Positions 1 to 8,380 of a DNA stretch of 18,856 bases are shown one piece after another. The notes beneath the pieces are model-generated. The model was not told where the DNA came from, ran no database searches, and saw nothing but the letters and a program-made list of their open reading frames with translations. The DNA is from Thiotrichaceae bacterium UBA7359 (lineage in GTDB: Bacteria > Pseudomonadota > Gammaproteobacteria > Eutrophobiales > Eutrophobiaceae). The translations under genes were made by a program, and so were the position numbers. The stretch covers positions 1-18,856 of the forward strand of contig CAJJDJ010000141.1 in NCBI GenBank assembly GCA_905182825.1. Reading direction: 5' to 3'. Each line of letters begins with the position of its first letter. Position 1 is the first letter of the stretch.

Positions 1-619
1 AAACAAACCTTTCAAACTCTCTAGATTGATATTAAGTACTGGCTTGAACAGAGTTATTAAAAAATCAAACTTCCCGCCAACATCTATTTATTAGACTGAC
101 AATACCTAAAGACACAGTTGGATTCAAAATTATGAGTCTTGCAAATAGAAAGAAGAATACTCAATACACTACAGTATAAATGAATTAGCATCAGAGAGCA
201 TGGGTAGGTTGTATAATGGAATATTGATAACAGCTAAATCAAGACCTATATCAAGCCAAATTATTTATATTTGACTTTGGGCTCTAATATTTAATTTAAA
301 TAGAATCTTACTGGAATCTCGACCAAGATGTAATTGATCTAATACATAGCTAGAAATATCCATTCTGGGGGCGTGATCTATCGAGGTGTTTTGGCGTTGT
401 TTAGGTTTGTTGGAAAAGTGTCCAAAGAAATGTTGGAATTGAAAGGATATTGAAATAAGAAATGCACTTTTCCTGATATAATTTGCTGCCATAAAAATCA
501 ATAACAACTGAGATGGTTTATATGACGACTTACGAAGAACATAATTGATTCCAAATAGTCTGATAATACTATTAAAAAAACGAATGCAATAATAAGCCCG
601 TGTGTGGAATATCGCAGCA
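1..619. other. Gene-free left stretch, possibly decayed
   Basis: No gene is recognisable here on either strand. The sequence is AT-rich and broken by stops in most frames. Short open runs on the minus strand (for example about 28 codons reaching the left edge at position 1, and about 31 codons near 160-255) look like possible coding remnants, but I cannot assign them. One longer minus-strand frame is listed separately. In related genomes the genes rplM and rpsI usually precede petA; no ribosomal protein remnant is visible, so the block is broken on this side. Confidence 0.5.
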
Positions 620-651
620 TTAACATCAATGATTGCTGTTATTATAGATAA
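265..651 (-). other. Unassigned 128-codon open frame without an ordinary start
   Basis: Read from a stop at 652-654 to the stop at 265-267, this minus-strand frame stays open for 128 codons, which is long for sequence this AT-rich. The first usual start codons are a TTG at 507 and an ATG at 492, neither with a clear ribosome-binding site, and they would give only about 75-80 residues. The translation is rich in Ile, Phe, Ser and basic residues and matches no family I know. It could be a decayed gene, a gene using a rare start, or chance. Confidence 0.2.
620..648 (+). promoter_or_regulatory. Candidate promoter of petABC
   Basis: TTAACA (620-625) and TATAGA (643-648) are separated by 17 bases and resemble a sigma-70 promoter. 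Transcription would start near 655 and leave a leader of about 90 bases before the petA start at 745. The -10 box matches the consensus at only four of six bases. Confidence 0.4.
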
Positions 652-744
652 TCATTTGTTTATCCACTAATCACTTTCATCTATCATGTGGCATTTGTAT
701 TTAATTATTCTGATATTCATCTTTCAGATATGCAAGGGGAAATA

Positions 745-1338
745 ATGGACAATAGTAATGTCGACAAGGGTCGACGAAGATTTTTGACTGCTGCCGCTAC
801 TGTGGTTGGTGGGGCAGGGGCAGCCGCTGGAGCTGTACCATTTATTGCAACTATGACTCCAAGTGAGAAAACTAAGGCAATTGGTGCTCCGGTTGAGGTT
901 GATATAAGTGAACTAAAGCCGGGTGAGCGCATGATTAAGAAATGGCAGGGCAAGCCAGTATGGATTCTACGACGTACAAAAGAGATGCTTGATGATATTG
1001 CTTCGCAGAATGAAGCCGTCAGTGATCCGACATCGCAGGCAAGCTCGCAGCCTGAATATGCTATGAATGAATTTCGTGCCCGCGAAGATGAATATTTGGT
1101 TGTTATTGGTATTTGTACGCATTTAGGTTGTTCACCCAGTTTCGTTCTAAAAGATGGTGATAATAGTCCCGTTGTCGACTGGAAAGGAGGTTTTTTCTGC
1201 CCTTGTCATGGTTCACGCTTTGATTTGGCTGGACGTGTATTTAAAGGTGTTCCAGCACCGACTAATCTTGTTATTCCACCTTATAAATTTATTACACCGA
1301 GCCAGTTGCTTATCGGTGATGACAGTGAGGCTGCATAA
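745..1338 (+). CDS. petA: Ubiquinol-cytochrome c reductase iron-sulfur (Rieske) subunit
   Basis: This is the Rieske 2Fe-2S subunit of the cytochrome bc1 complex. It takes electrons from quinol at the Qo site and passes them to cytochrome c1 on the periplasmic face. The 197-residue protein begins with a twin-arginine-type signal anchor (KGRRRFLTAAA, then a hydrophobic run rich in Gly and Ala). The cluster motifs are CTHLGC (Cys124 and His126 as ligands, Cys129 for the disulfide) and CPCHGS (Cys152 and His155 as ligands, Cys154 for the disulfide). I chose ATG 745 because AAGGGGA lies just upstream and the Tat motif then sits at the N-terminus. An in-frame GTG at 688 would add 19 residues and lacks a good ribosome-binding site. 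The stop overlaps the petB start by one base (TAATG), so translation is probably coupled. Confidence 0.96.
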   Translation: MDNSNVDKGRRRFLTAAATVVGGAGAAAGAVPFIATMTPSEKTKAIGAPVEVDISELKPGERMIKKWQGKPVWILRRTKEMLDDIASQNEAVSDPTSQASSQPEYAMNEFRAREDEYLVVIGICTHLGCSPSFVLKDGDNSPVVDWKGGFFCPCHGSRFDLAGRVFKGVPAPTNLVIPPYKFITPSQLLIGDDSEAA

Positions 1339-2582
1339 TGGCCAATATAGAAAAAAATATCATTGATGGATTAACAGACTTGCGTGATTGGGTCGATGAC
1401 CGCTTTCCGTTGACGAAGAATTGGAATGAGCATCTTGCTAAATATTATGCGCCAAAGAATTTTAATATCTGGTATTACTTCGGTGCTTTCGCAATACTCG
1501 TCTTTGCTATTCAGATCTTGACTGGTATTTGGTTGACGATGAATTATAAACCATCAGCCGCGGATGCATTTGCTTCTGTTGAATACATTATGCGTGACGT
1601 TAGCTGGGGTTGGCTCATTCGTTATATGCATTCGACGGGTGCTTCAGCATTTTTCATCGTTATCTATCTGCATATGTTCCGTGCCTTATTGTATGGTTCC
1701 TATAAGAAACCACGTGAACTTCTCTGGCTGACAGGTATGGGTCTCTATCTAGTGCTCATGGGTGAGGCATTCTTTGGTTATTTATTACCTTGGGGTCAAA
1801 TGTCATATTGGGGGGCACAGGTAATCATTTCCTTATTTGGAGCTTTGCCTATTATCGGTGATGAGCTCTCATTATGGATACGCGGTGATTTTGTTGTTTC
1901 TGATGTTACTTTAAATCGTTTCTTTTCATTACACGTGATCGCTTTTCCGTTACTGATTTTTGCACTAATTGGAGCCCACATTCTTGCGTTGCATGAGGTT
2001 GGTTCTAATAATCCTGACGGTATAGATATCAAAAAGAATAAAAACTCTGAAGGCATACCAGTGGACGGTATTCCTTTTCATCCATACTACACAGTTAAAG
2101 ATATCTTTGGTGCAACAGTATTTTTATTTTTCTTTTTTGGTGTTGTTTTTTTTATGCCAGAGATGAATGGTTATTTTTTAGAGCATGCCAACTTTATACC
2201 TGCGGATCCGCTTAAGACGCCTGAACATATAGCTCCAGTATGGTACTTCACCCCGTTTTACGCGATTTTACGCGCGGTACCTGATCAACTCGGCGGTGTA
2301 ATAGCAATGGGCTTGGCGACTAATATATTCCTCTTATTGCCTTGGCTGGATAGAAGCCCAGTGAGATCAACACGTTACCGTGGATGGAACTTCCGTTGTG
2401 CTTTAACCTTGTTTATAATTAGTTTTCTAGTGTTAGGCTGGTTAGGAATGCAACCAGTAACACCATTATTTACCTGGATGGCGCGTTTCTTTTCACTTGT
2501 TTATTTTGCATTTTTTTTATTGATGCCATTTTACACTGCTATCGATAACGATAAGTCGGTACCAGATAGAGTGAGAAACTAA
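1338..2582 (+). CDS. petB: Ubiquinol-cytochrome c reductase cytochrome b subunit
   Basis: This integral membrane subunit of the bc1 complex carries the two b hemes and the Qo and Qi quinone sites. It has 414 residues, the usual length for the proteobacterial one-piece protein, with eight likely membrane helices. Heme ligands are His98 and His112 in helix B and His199 and His214 in helix D. The conserved HEVGSNNP segment follows helix D. The Qo motif reads PVWY (in APVWYFTPFY) where mitochondrial and alphaproteobacterial proteins have PEWY; I recall PVWY as common in beta- and gammaproteobacteria. The start overlaps the petA stop by one base, and the stop overlaps the petC start in the same way, giving a tightly coupled three-gene operon. 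Confidence 0.97.
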   Translation: MANIEKNIIDGLTDLRDWVDDRFPLTKNWNEHLAKYYAPKNFNIWYYFGAFAILVFAIQILTGIWLTMNYKPSAADAFASVEYIMRDVSWGWLIRYMHSTGASAFFIVIYLHMFRALLYGSYKKPRELLWLTGMGLYLVLMGEAFFGYLLPWGQMSYWGAQVIISLFGALPIIGDELSLWIRGDFVVSDVTLNRFFSLHVIAFPLLIFALIGAHILALHEVGSNNPDGIDIKKNKNSEGIPVDGIPFHPYYTVKDIFGATVFLFFFFGVVFFMPEMNGYFLEHANFIPADPLKTPEHIAPVWYFTPFYAILRAVPDQLGGVIAMGLATNIFLLLPWLDRSPVRSTRYRGWNFRCALTLFIISFLVLGWLGMQPVTPLFTWMARFFSLVYFAFFLLMPFYTAIDNDKSVPDRVRN

Positions 2583-3331
2583 TGCCAAAGAATAGACTCT
2601 TGTATAAGTTAATGTTCATTTGCTTGATAGTGCTCTCAGTAAATGCTTCCGCAGCAAGTGGAGCAAAATTAATGCATATGGAGGTTGACCTTTCCAATCA
2701 AGAATCATTACAACGTGGAGCTAGAACTTTCGTCAATTATTGCTTAAGTTGTCATGCTGCAGCATATATGCGTTATAACAGGATGGGTAAGGATCTTGGT
2801 ATCAGTGAAGATGTTTTAAAATCTAACTTCATGTTTGGTACAGATAAAGTTGGTGAAACCATGACTATTGCCATGACTAACTCTGATTCTTTGAGTTTTT
2901 TTGGAGTTTCTCCACCTGATTTATCGGTTATTGCACGTGCTCGTGGGGCAGATTGGCTTTATAGTTACTTCAAGACATTCTATGTGGATAAATCACGTCC
3001 ATTTGGTGTTAACAATTTGACGTTTAAGGATGTCGGCATGCCGCATGTGCTTTGGGAATTGCAAGGTTCACAGCAATTATCTCTTATAAAATCAGATGAT
3101 GGCGTGAATCACAGTTCGACGTATGATGATTTAGAAATTATTACACCGGGGATACAGAGTGAAGAAGTGTACGACCAAACAATACGTGATTTAGTGAATT
3201 TCATGGTATATCTGGGAGAACCAATTAAGTTGAAGCGCGGTAAGATTGGTTTCTGGGTTCTGATGTATCTATTTGTTTTTATGATAATTGCCTACATGTT
3301 GAAGAAAGAATATTGGCGTGATATTCATTAA
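2582..3331 (+). CDS. petC: Ubiquinol-cytochrome c reductase cytochrome c1 subunit
   Basis: Cytochrome c1 accepts electrons from the Rieske subunit and gives them to soluble cytochrome c. The 249-residue protein has a Sec signal peptide (about residues 1-25, likely cleaved after NASA), one heme c motif CLSCH (Cys54, Cys57, His58), a probable axial Met153 in DVGMPH, and a single C-terminal membrane anchor (about 224-242) followed by a short basic tail. It is the last gene of the pet operon. A gap of 77 bases holding its own promoter-like elements separates it from sspA. Confidence 0.96.
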   Translation: MPKNRLLYKLMFICLIVLSVNASAASGAKLMHMEVDLSNQESLQRGARTFVNYCLSCHAAAYMRYNRMGKDLGISEDVLKSNFMFGTDKVGETMTIAMTNSDSLSFFGVSPPDLSVIARARGADWLYSYFKTFYVDKSRPFGVNNLTFKDVGMPHVLWELQGSQQLSLIKSDDGVNHSSTYDDLEIITPGIQSEEVYDQTIRDLVNFMVYLGEPIKLKRGKIGFWVLMYLFVFMIIAYMLKKEYWRDIH

Positions 3332-3388
3332 GTTCGAAACCTAACACCATTATTTTTAAATCTGGTGTATAATCTCGCGCTTTCGAAC
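3332..3388 (+). promoter_or_regulatory. sspA promoter region with nested inverted repeats
   Basis: A perfect TATAAT lies at 3368-3373, but the -35 region (CACCAT at the right spacing) is poor. The box is enclosed by two nested dyads: GTTCGAAA (3332-3339) with TTTCGAAC (3381-3388), and CACCA (3345-3349) with TGGTG (3363-3367). The weak -35 box and flanking symmetry suggest activator or repressor control, or a hairpin at the pet operon end. Which of these applies is inference. Confidence 0.45.
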
Positions 3389-3408
3389 ATGGCTGGAGAG
3401 TAAATAGT

Positions 3409-4038
3409 ATGGCAAGTGTCGCCAATCGTCGCTCATTAATGGTTTTATATTCAGACAGTATTAGTCCGATTGGGCATGCTGTTCGCATCGTTTTAGCTGA
3501 AAAGGATGTCAATGTTGAGATCAACTTTATAGATGATGACGACAGGCCTGAAGAGTTGAATGAGCTAAACCCGTATAATTCAATTTTGACCCTAATAGAT
3601 CGCGATCTGGTACTTTATGATGCGCATATCATTATGGAATATCTGGACGAACGTTTTCCACATCCACCATTGATGCCAGTCGATCCTGTCAATCGCGCAA
3701 GCAACCGACAATTACGATATCGCGTCATGCGCGATTTGTATTCAGTAGTTGCAGAGCTAGACAGCGATAATGAAATAGTCGCAGCCAACGCCAAGAAAGT
3801 ACTACGTGATAATCTCACTTCAATTGCGCCTGCGTTTGCGCAAATGCCTTATTTCATGTCTGAAGAATATTCACTTGTTGATTGTTGTATAGCGCCTTTG
3901 TTGTTGCGACTAAACGAATATGGCATCAAACTTCCCATGTCAGGCAAACCTTTACAACAATATGCCGATCATCTGTTTGAACGTGAAGCATTTAAAAGTA
4001 GCTTGTCCGTAATCGAAGGCGAATATAACGCAACATAA
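3409..4038 (+). CDS. sspA: Stringent starvation protein A
   Basis: SspA is a glutathione-S-transferase-fold protein that binds RNA polymerase with sigma-70 and alters transcription during starvation and acid stress. The 209-residue sequence has the thioredoxin-like N-terminal half (from about residue 10), the NPYNSILTL segment, and the surface Pro84-His85-Pro86 motif in FPHPPLMPVDP that is essential in the E. coli protein, at the same numbering. The N-terminal half lacks the usual GST catalytic residue, as expected for this family. The start ATG is preceded by GGAGAG. sspB follows 37 bases downstream and is probably co-transcribed. Confidence 0.95.
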   Translation: MASVANRRSLMVLYSDSISPIGHAVRIVLAEKDVNVEINFIDDDDRPEELNELNPYNSILTLIDRDLVLYDAHIIMEYLDERFPHPPLMPVDPVNRASNRQLRYRVMRDLYSVVAELDSDNEIVAANAKKVLRDNLTSIAPAFAQMPYFMSEEYSLVDCCIAPLLLRLNEYGIKLPMSGKPLQQYADHLFEREAFKSSLSVIEGEYNAT

Positions 4039-4075
4039 TCTTCCCTCAGGAAGAAGCCTGAATAGGTATTAAGTT

Positions 4076-4495
4076 ATGAACTCAAATAAACCTTACCTGC
4101 TGCGTGCTTTGTATGATTGGATTAATGATAATCAATTAACACCATACGTCTTAATCGATGCGAATGTGGGAGATATGGATATTCCACGTGATTTTATTGA
4201 AGATGGTAAAATTGTTTTAAATATTTCTGCAAGTGCCGCGTGTGATCTGGATCTTAGTAAGGATTATATTAGCTTCAAGGCTCGTTTCTCTGGAAAAAGT
4301 ATGAATGTTTATTTTCCGAATCATGCTGTTTTAGCTATCTATGCTAAGGAGAATGGTCGAGGGATGGTTTTTCCAGAAGAAAATGAAGAAGTCACAGATG
4401 CTGATGATACTGTTTTTAATTCTGACATAGAGCAACGAGTTGAGAATAGAAAAGAGAAGAAGAAGGATCGATCGCATTTGAAGTTGATTAAGTAA
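4076..4495 (+). CDS. sspB: ClpXP protease specificity-enhancing factor SspB
   Basis: SspB is an adaptor that binds ssrA-tagged peptides from stalled ribosomes and delivers them to ClpXP. The 139-residue protein has the conserved N-terminal substrate-binding domain (about residues 1-110, including RPYL-like NKPYLLRALYDW and the MNVYFPNHAVLAIYA strand). A charged flexible linker and a short basic-hydrophobic C-terminal peptide (SHLKLIK) follow, corresponding to the ClpX-docking tail. A weak AGGT sits before the start. Between sspA and sspB a small hairpin (TCTTCC-ctca-GGAAGA, about 4039-4054) could tune the expression ratio. Confidence 0.94.
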   Translation: MNSNKPYLLRALYDWINDNQLTPYVLIDANVGDMDIPRDFIEDGKIVLNISASAACDLDLSKDYISFKARFSGKSMNVYFPNHAVLAIYAKENGRGMVFPEENEEVTDADDTVFNSDIEQRVENRKEKKKDRSHLKLIK

Positions 4496-4656
4496 TTTTC
4501 CTCATTATTTACAACCGTATTGATGAAAATTTTCTATATTAATGAAGGAAATTAATAGTTATGGTAAGAAAAGTTCATGCAACCTCAGCATAAACACATT
4601 CACGTTCATTCCAGGCCTGTCCAAACTTGAGAGAATTATAATAGTAAAGTATAGGA

Positions 4657-7470
4657 CTACTGAACGATTATTAATCGTACTGCCTGTAGCTCGTATTTCG
4701 CATGGTTGATTGCTTCTATGCAGGCATGAATCTGACCATCCATGAACTCTATTTCTTCTTGTCTGATTGTTTTATTTTTCTTTTGAAGGTGTTTTAGGCG
4801 AGCTATCTCTGCACCAAGTAATTTATAAACGCGATGCTTTGCTTCTGTACGGACTTCGGGAGTTCTTGAATCTGTGAATCTCATAGCGAAATCAGTCATG
4901 GTTTCTATTTCTGGTTTGATCTGTTTGATAATTTCTTGTGCGGTTTGGCGTTCTATCTCTTGACCGAGTGTGTTGAGTTTGTCGTGGCTTAATAGTTTCG
5001 CATAGTTTTTTTTATCTTTACTAATTAGTGTGCGTAAAGGAGTAATCGGCAAAAAACGATCGACTTGTAGTTTTTTTGGTGCGATGGCGCTGATGCTAGA
5101 GAATGTCTCTAACATGATGGTGCCGGATTCGACACTTTCCACTTTAATACTAGTTATATGGGCATTGCCGATTTCACTGGTTAATAACATCTCGATAGCT
5201 TCGGCGACCATGGGATGCTCCCAACTGACAAAGGACCAGTCCTCACGGCTGAGTGCTTTGTTACGGTCGAAAGTAATAGTAATGCTTTCGTCGTTAAGTC
5301 CCGGAAAGTAACCGGTGCGCATATGGTCGCTAGGATGCAGTATCCAAGTGTTTTCGGAATGTTCTTCATGATCAACGCCGTAGGCATCGAACATGTTTTC
5401 CATATAGTCCATCAAAACTTTTGGATTCTCTTCTTCGCTGATAGATTTAATTATTTTTTCAGCGATATCTTTGCGACAAGAATTCAACTCTACGAGTCGA
5501 TCTCTACCATCATGCATGGCTTGTTTTACGTTATTGGTATGCGTTTTGGTATCGTCTAACAATGTCGTGATATCAGTATTGGGTTTATCTAAAGCGGCAT
5601 TTAGTGGTTTCTCAAATTTTTCATAGATGGAATAAGCCGCGGCACAATTTTCTATAAAAATATTGAGACCGTTGTTGTACCAATTGAAGAGGACCTCCTG
5701 TGCTGAATGCTCAATATAAGGCACGTGTATATTAATTATTTCTGTTTGACCGATACGATCCAGACGACCTATACGTTGCTCCAATAGATCCGGATTCAAT
5801 GGAAGATCGAATAACACGAGATGATGGGCAAACTGGAAGTTTCGGCCCTCACTGCCGATTTCGGAACAGACGAGTATTTGTGCACCACCCTCTGTCTCAG
5901 CGAAGTAGGCCGCTGCTCGGTCACGTTCAATAATACTAAGTCCTTCGTAAAACGCCGCGCAGCGGATACCTATTTTAAGTTGTAAGTATCTCTCGAGGCA
6001 TGTTGCCGTCTTTGCATTAGCGCATATAACCAATACTTTTTCAGATTTTAACTTTACTAAGAGCGTGATTAAGTACTGAACGCGTGGGTCTTGCTTTAGC
6101 CAATCTTCGTTTTTTATCTCTAGTTCAGGAAACAGATTTTTTTTCCCTGAAAGGGTTGAATATATATCAGGATAGGCTAGCGGCATGGCATGCAAGGTTC
6201 TTTCTGGAAAACCCTTTATAGCCCTGCGCGTATTCCGTAAGAAGACACGACCTGTACCATGACGATCGAGGAGTTTGCTGACAATTTTCTCGCGTTCTTC
6301 GACATCAGGCTCGTTATTGTTTGGTGTTTCATCCTCTAGATATGTTTGTAATATACTCAATATGTTGTCATTTAAAGGTTTATCTTGCTGATCTAGCAAA
6401 ACTTTAACGGTTTCACTTAGTTGTTTATAACCTTGTTCTTCCTGCATGAAGCTATCGAGGTCATGAAATCGCGCGGGGTCGAGCAGCCGTAGACGTGCAA
6501 AATGACTTGCAGCACCGACTTGTTCTGGCGTCGCGGTCAGTAGTAATAATCCATAGCATTGTTCTGCTAATGCTTCAATACAACGATAATCGTGACCCTC
6601 ATCACCTTCACTCCAATGTAAGTGATGTGCTTCATCCACAACGACCATGTCCCAATCTGCGCTCAGTGCATCATTGAATAGCCTCGAATCATGGGTTAGG
6701 TTGTCGAGACTACAAATGATTAATTGTTCACTTTCGAATGGGTTGCCTTCTTCTTCGCGTAAAGCAAGTAATCGGTCATTATTAAACAAGGCAAAGCGTA
6801 GATTAAAACGGCGAAGCATTTCTACTAACCATTGATGTGTCAAGGTATTAGGCACGACGATTAGTACGCGACTTGCCAGACCTGTATAGAGCTGATAGTG
6901 CAGGATCATCCCAGCTTCTATAGTCTTGCCGAGACCGACTTCATCGGCCAGTAAGACACGCGGTGCAAATCTTTTTGCGACTTCGTGTGCTATATAAGTT
7001 TGATGTGGTAACAGGTTTGTACGCGAACCTAGCAGACCTTTGACGGGTGATTGTTGAAGTCTGTTCAACAACAATAATGTCTCACATCGTAGCTGATAGG
7101 ACTTGATATTATCGAATTGCCCACTGGTTAAGCGTTGTTTTGGGGATGTGAGTTCGACAAAGCTGTTTAAATCAAGCTCATCTATATCATGTTTTTTTCC
7201 TTCGGAATCTTTGACATGATAAATTAATCTACCTTCATGCAGTCTTATTTTGAGTACCCGAAAGGTACGATTATCTTTGGTATGGATAGTTTCACCTGAT
7301 TTATACTCGATGCGAGTAAGCGGTGCAGTCTGAACGGCATAGAGTCGGTCCTCGCCGACAGCAGGAAAACTAATAGTAATGTGACGACCTTCAACAGCAA
7401 CAATTGTGCCTAAACCTAGTTCTGTCTCAGTGTGACTGACACAGCGTTGACCAATTACAAACTTTGACAC
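4657..7470 (-). CDS. rapA: RNA polymerase-associated ATP-dependent translocase RapA
   Basis: RapA is a Swi2/Snf2-family ATPase that binds RNA polymerase and promotes its recycling. The 937-residue protein (E. coli 968) has the N-terminal Tudor-like domains (about residues 1-110), Walker A in DEVGLGKT (GLGKT 179-183), DEAH at 279-282, the LTATP motif, and the second RecA-like lobe ending in the arginine-finger motif LLEQRIGRLDRIGQ. A C-terminal RapA-specific region follows. The start is GTG at 7470: GGTAG lies upstream at good spacing, and an overlapping ATG at 7472 is out of frame. It converges with sspB across 161 bases in which I see no clear terminator. It is not part of the pet-ssp-lpoA block in genomes I remember, so it has probably been inserted here. 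Confidence 0.95.
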   Translation of the reverse strand: MSKFVIGQRCVSHTETELGLGTIVAVEGRHITISFPAVGEDRLYAVQTAPLTRIEYKSGETIHTKDNRTFRVLKIRLHEGRLIYHVKDSEGKKHDIDELDLNSFVELTSPKQRLTSGQFDNIKSYQLRCETLLLLNRLQQSPVKGLLGSRTNLLPHQTYIAHEVAKRFAPRVLLADEVGLGKTIEAGMILHYQLYTGLASRVLIVVPNTLTHQWLVEMLRRFNLRFALFNNDRLLALREEEGNPFESEQLIICSLDNLTHDSRLFNDALSADWDMVVVDEAHHLHWSEGDEGHDYRCIEALAEQCYGLLLLTATPEQVGAASHFARLRLLDPARFHDLDSFMQEEQGYKQLSETVKVLLDQQDKPLNDNILSILQTYLEDETPNNNEPDVEEREKIVSKLLDRHGTGRVFLRNTRRAIKGFPERTLHAMPLAYPDIYSTLSGKKNLFPELEIKNEDWLKQDPRVQYLITLLVKLKSEKVLVICANAKTATCLERYLQLKIGIRCAAFYEGLSIIERDRAAAYFAETEGGAQILVCSEIGSEGRNFQFAHHLVLFDLPLNPDLLEQRIGRLDRIGQTEIINIHVPYIEHSAQEVLFNWYNNGLNIFIENCAAAYSIYEKFEKPLNAALDKPNTDITTLLDDTKTHTNNVKQAMHDGRDRLVELNSCRKDIAEKIIKSISEEENPKVLMDYMENMFDAYGVDHEEHSENTWILHPSDHMRTGYFPGLNDESITITFDRNKALSREDWSFVSWEHPMVAEAIEMLLTSEIGNAHITSIKVESVESGTIMLETFSSISAIAPKKLQVDRFLPITPLRTLISKDKKNYAKLLSHDKLNTLGQEIERQTAQEIIKQIKPEIETMTDFAMRFTDSRTPEVRTEAKHRVYKLLGAEIARLKHLQKKNKTIRQEEIEFMDGQIHACIEAINHAKYELQAVRLIIVQ

Positions 7471-7527
7471 ATTTACTACCTATACCTTATTTACACAAAT
7501 GAAGAAGACGAATATTATCAGTCGTAA

Positions 7528-7551
7528 TTGCATTTGGGTAATTTAATGCAA
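7528..7551. promoter_or_regulatory. Inverted repeat in the rapA / methyltransferase divergent gap
   Basis: Perfect 7-base arms TTGCATT (7528-7534) and AATGCAA (7545-7551) flank a 10-base spacer. The dyad lies between two divergent genes and overlaps the candidate promoter of the rightward gene, as expected of an operator for a dimeric regulator. The regulator is unknown. Confidence 0.35.
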
Positions 7552-7562
7552 GTCTATATCAT
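7534..7562 (+). promoter_or_regulatory. Candidate promoter of the spermidine-synthase-like gene
   Basis: TTGGGT (7534-7539) and TATCAT (7557-7562) are 17 bases apart. The -10 box is good (five of six) and the -35 box poor. Transcription would start about 10 bases before the ATG at 7580, giving a very short leader, which fits the lack of a strong ribosome-binding site. Confidence 0.3.
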
Positions 7563-7579
7563 TATGCTGAAAACTGAAG

Positions 7580-8368
7580 ATGACACTACTCGAAAAAATA
7601 TATAATTTAGCACCAGAACAAAGTCAGATTCTGCATGCCGAATTTGCTCGAGACCAATTAATAGAGGTTTGTGAGTTTGAAAACTATCGTTGGCTACAGA
7701 TTGGAGGTGACTCAATTCAAGGGTTGATGGATGTGGACTTACCAAGTCATATTTTATTGCCAAATATACAAGCTTTACTGGCAACGTTATTATTTTTTTC
7801 GAAACCAAGACAGTTGCTAAATTTAGGTTTTGGTTGCGGTTCAATCGAAAGGTTTTGCATCGATAAATTGCCAGACATAGTGACAACATCAATTGAGAAA
7901 ACTGAACTAGTAATTCAATTAGCTAAAGAGTTTTTCTTTATAGAAGACGGGTTTCAAATAATTAATACCCCTGCAGAAGTATTCTTAACCAATGAAAAAA
8001 AATATTATGACATTATCTTATGTGATATTTTTAATGATGAAGAACATCCTACCTGTTTATATAGCGATGGCTTTTATAAAAGCATGGGAAACTGCCTTAA
8101 TGATGAAGGTGTATTAGCGATTAATCTTTTACCAAAGACTGAAGATGATATGCTTAATATCTTATCACTGATGAAGAATTATTTTGACAACATCTCTTTG
8201 CTAGAAGTTCCTGATCACTTCAACGTAATACTCTTCGCATCAAATTCCAGGTTGCCTGAAACAATAGAATTAGAAACCCGCGCGGATATATGTTTCAATA
8301 AAACAGGTCTTGATTTGAGAGATTTACCACAAAAATTAAATAGATTGATAGGGTTGATGCCAGCTTAA
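7580..8368 (+). CDS. Spermidine synthase-like (SpeE-fold) protein
   Basis: This 262-residue protein has the Rossmann fold of the spermidine synthase / methyltransferase superfamily. Motif I reads LLNLGFGCGSIERF (about residues 79-92), the acidic residue at the end of the second strand is Glu106, and the fourth strand reads YDIILCDIFNDEE (Asp149). In true aminopropyltransferases an Asp lies at the catalytic position after that strand within a conserved D-S-T/S-D-P segment; here the segment is CDIFND, so polyamine synthesis is doubtful. Proteins of this type are usually annotated only as spermidine synthase-like. The start ATG lacks a strong Shine-Dalgarno. The gene converges with the yyaL-type gene across only 12 bases. 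Substrate unknown. Confidence 0.75.
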   Translation: MTLLEKIYNLAPEQSQILHAEFARDQLIEVCEFENYRWLQIGGDSIQGLMDVDLPSHILLPNIQALLATLLFFSKPRQLLNLGFGCGSIERFCIDKLPDIVTTSIEKTELVIQLAKEFFFIEDGFQIINTPAEVFLTNEKKYYDIILCDIFNDEEHPTCLYSDGFYKSMGNCLNDEGVLAINLLPKTEDDMLNILSLMKNYFDNISLLEVPDHFNVILFASNSRLPETIELETRADICFNKTGLDLRDLPQKLNRLIGLMPA

Positions 8369-8380
8369 GCTAACTTTTCT

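Noticed and set aside
688..744. Upstream GTG start for petA
   Set aside because: ATG 745 has a strong AAGGGGA and puts the Tat motif at the N-terminus.
4557..4656. Minus-strand open run downstream of rapA reading KFGQAWNERECVYAEVA before a stop
   Set aside because: It looks coding but is only about 30 codons, has no start, and I could not match it to any family; too weak to list as a relic.
4542..4709. A 55-residue plus-strand frame starting at ATG 4542 and running into the 3' end of rapA
   Set aside because: No ribosome-binding site, no recognisable sequence, and half of it is antisense to rapA.
8362..8371. Palindrome AGCTTAAGCT at the convergent junction of the SpeE-like and yyaL-type genes
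   Set aside because: Ten bases without a loop cannot form a useful terminator hairpin; probably chance.
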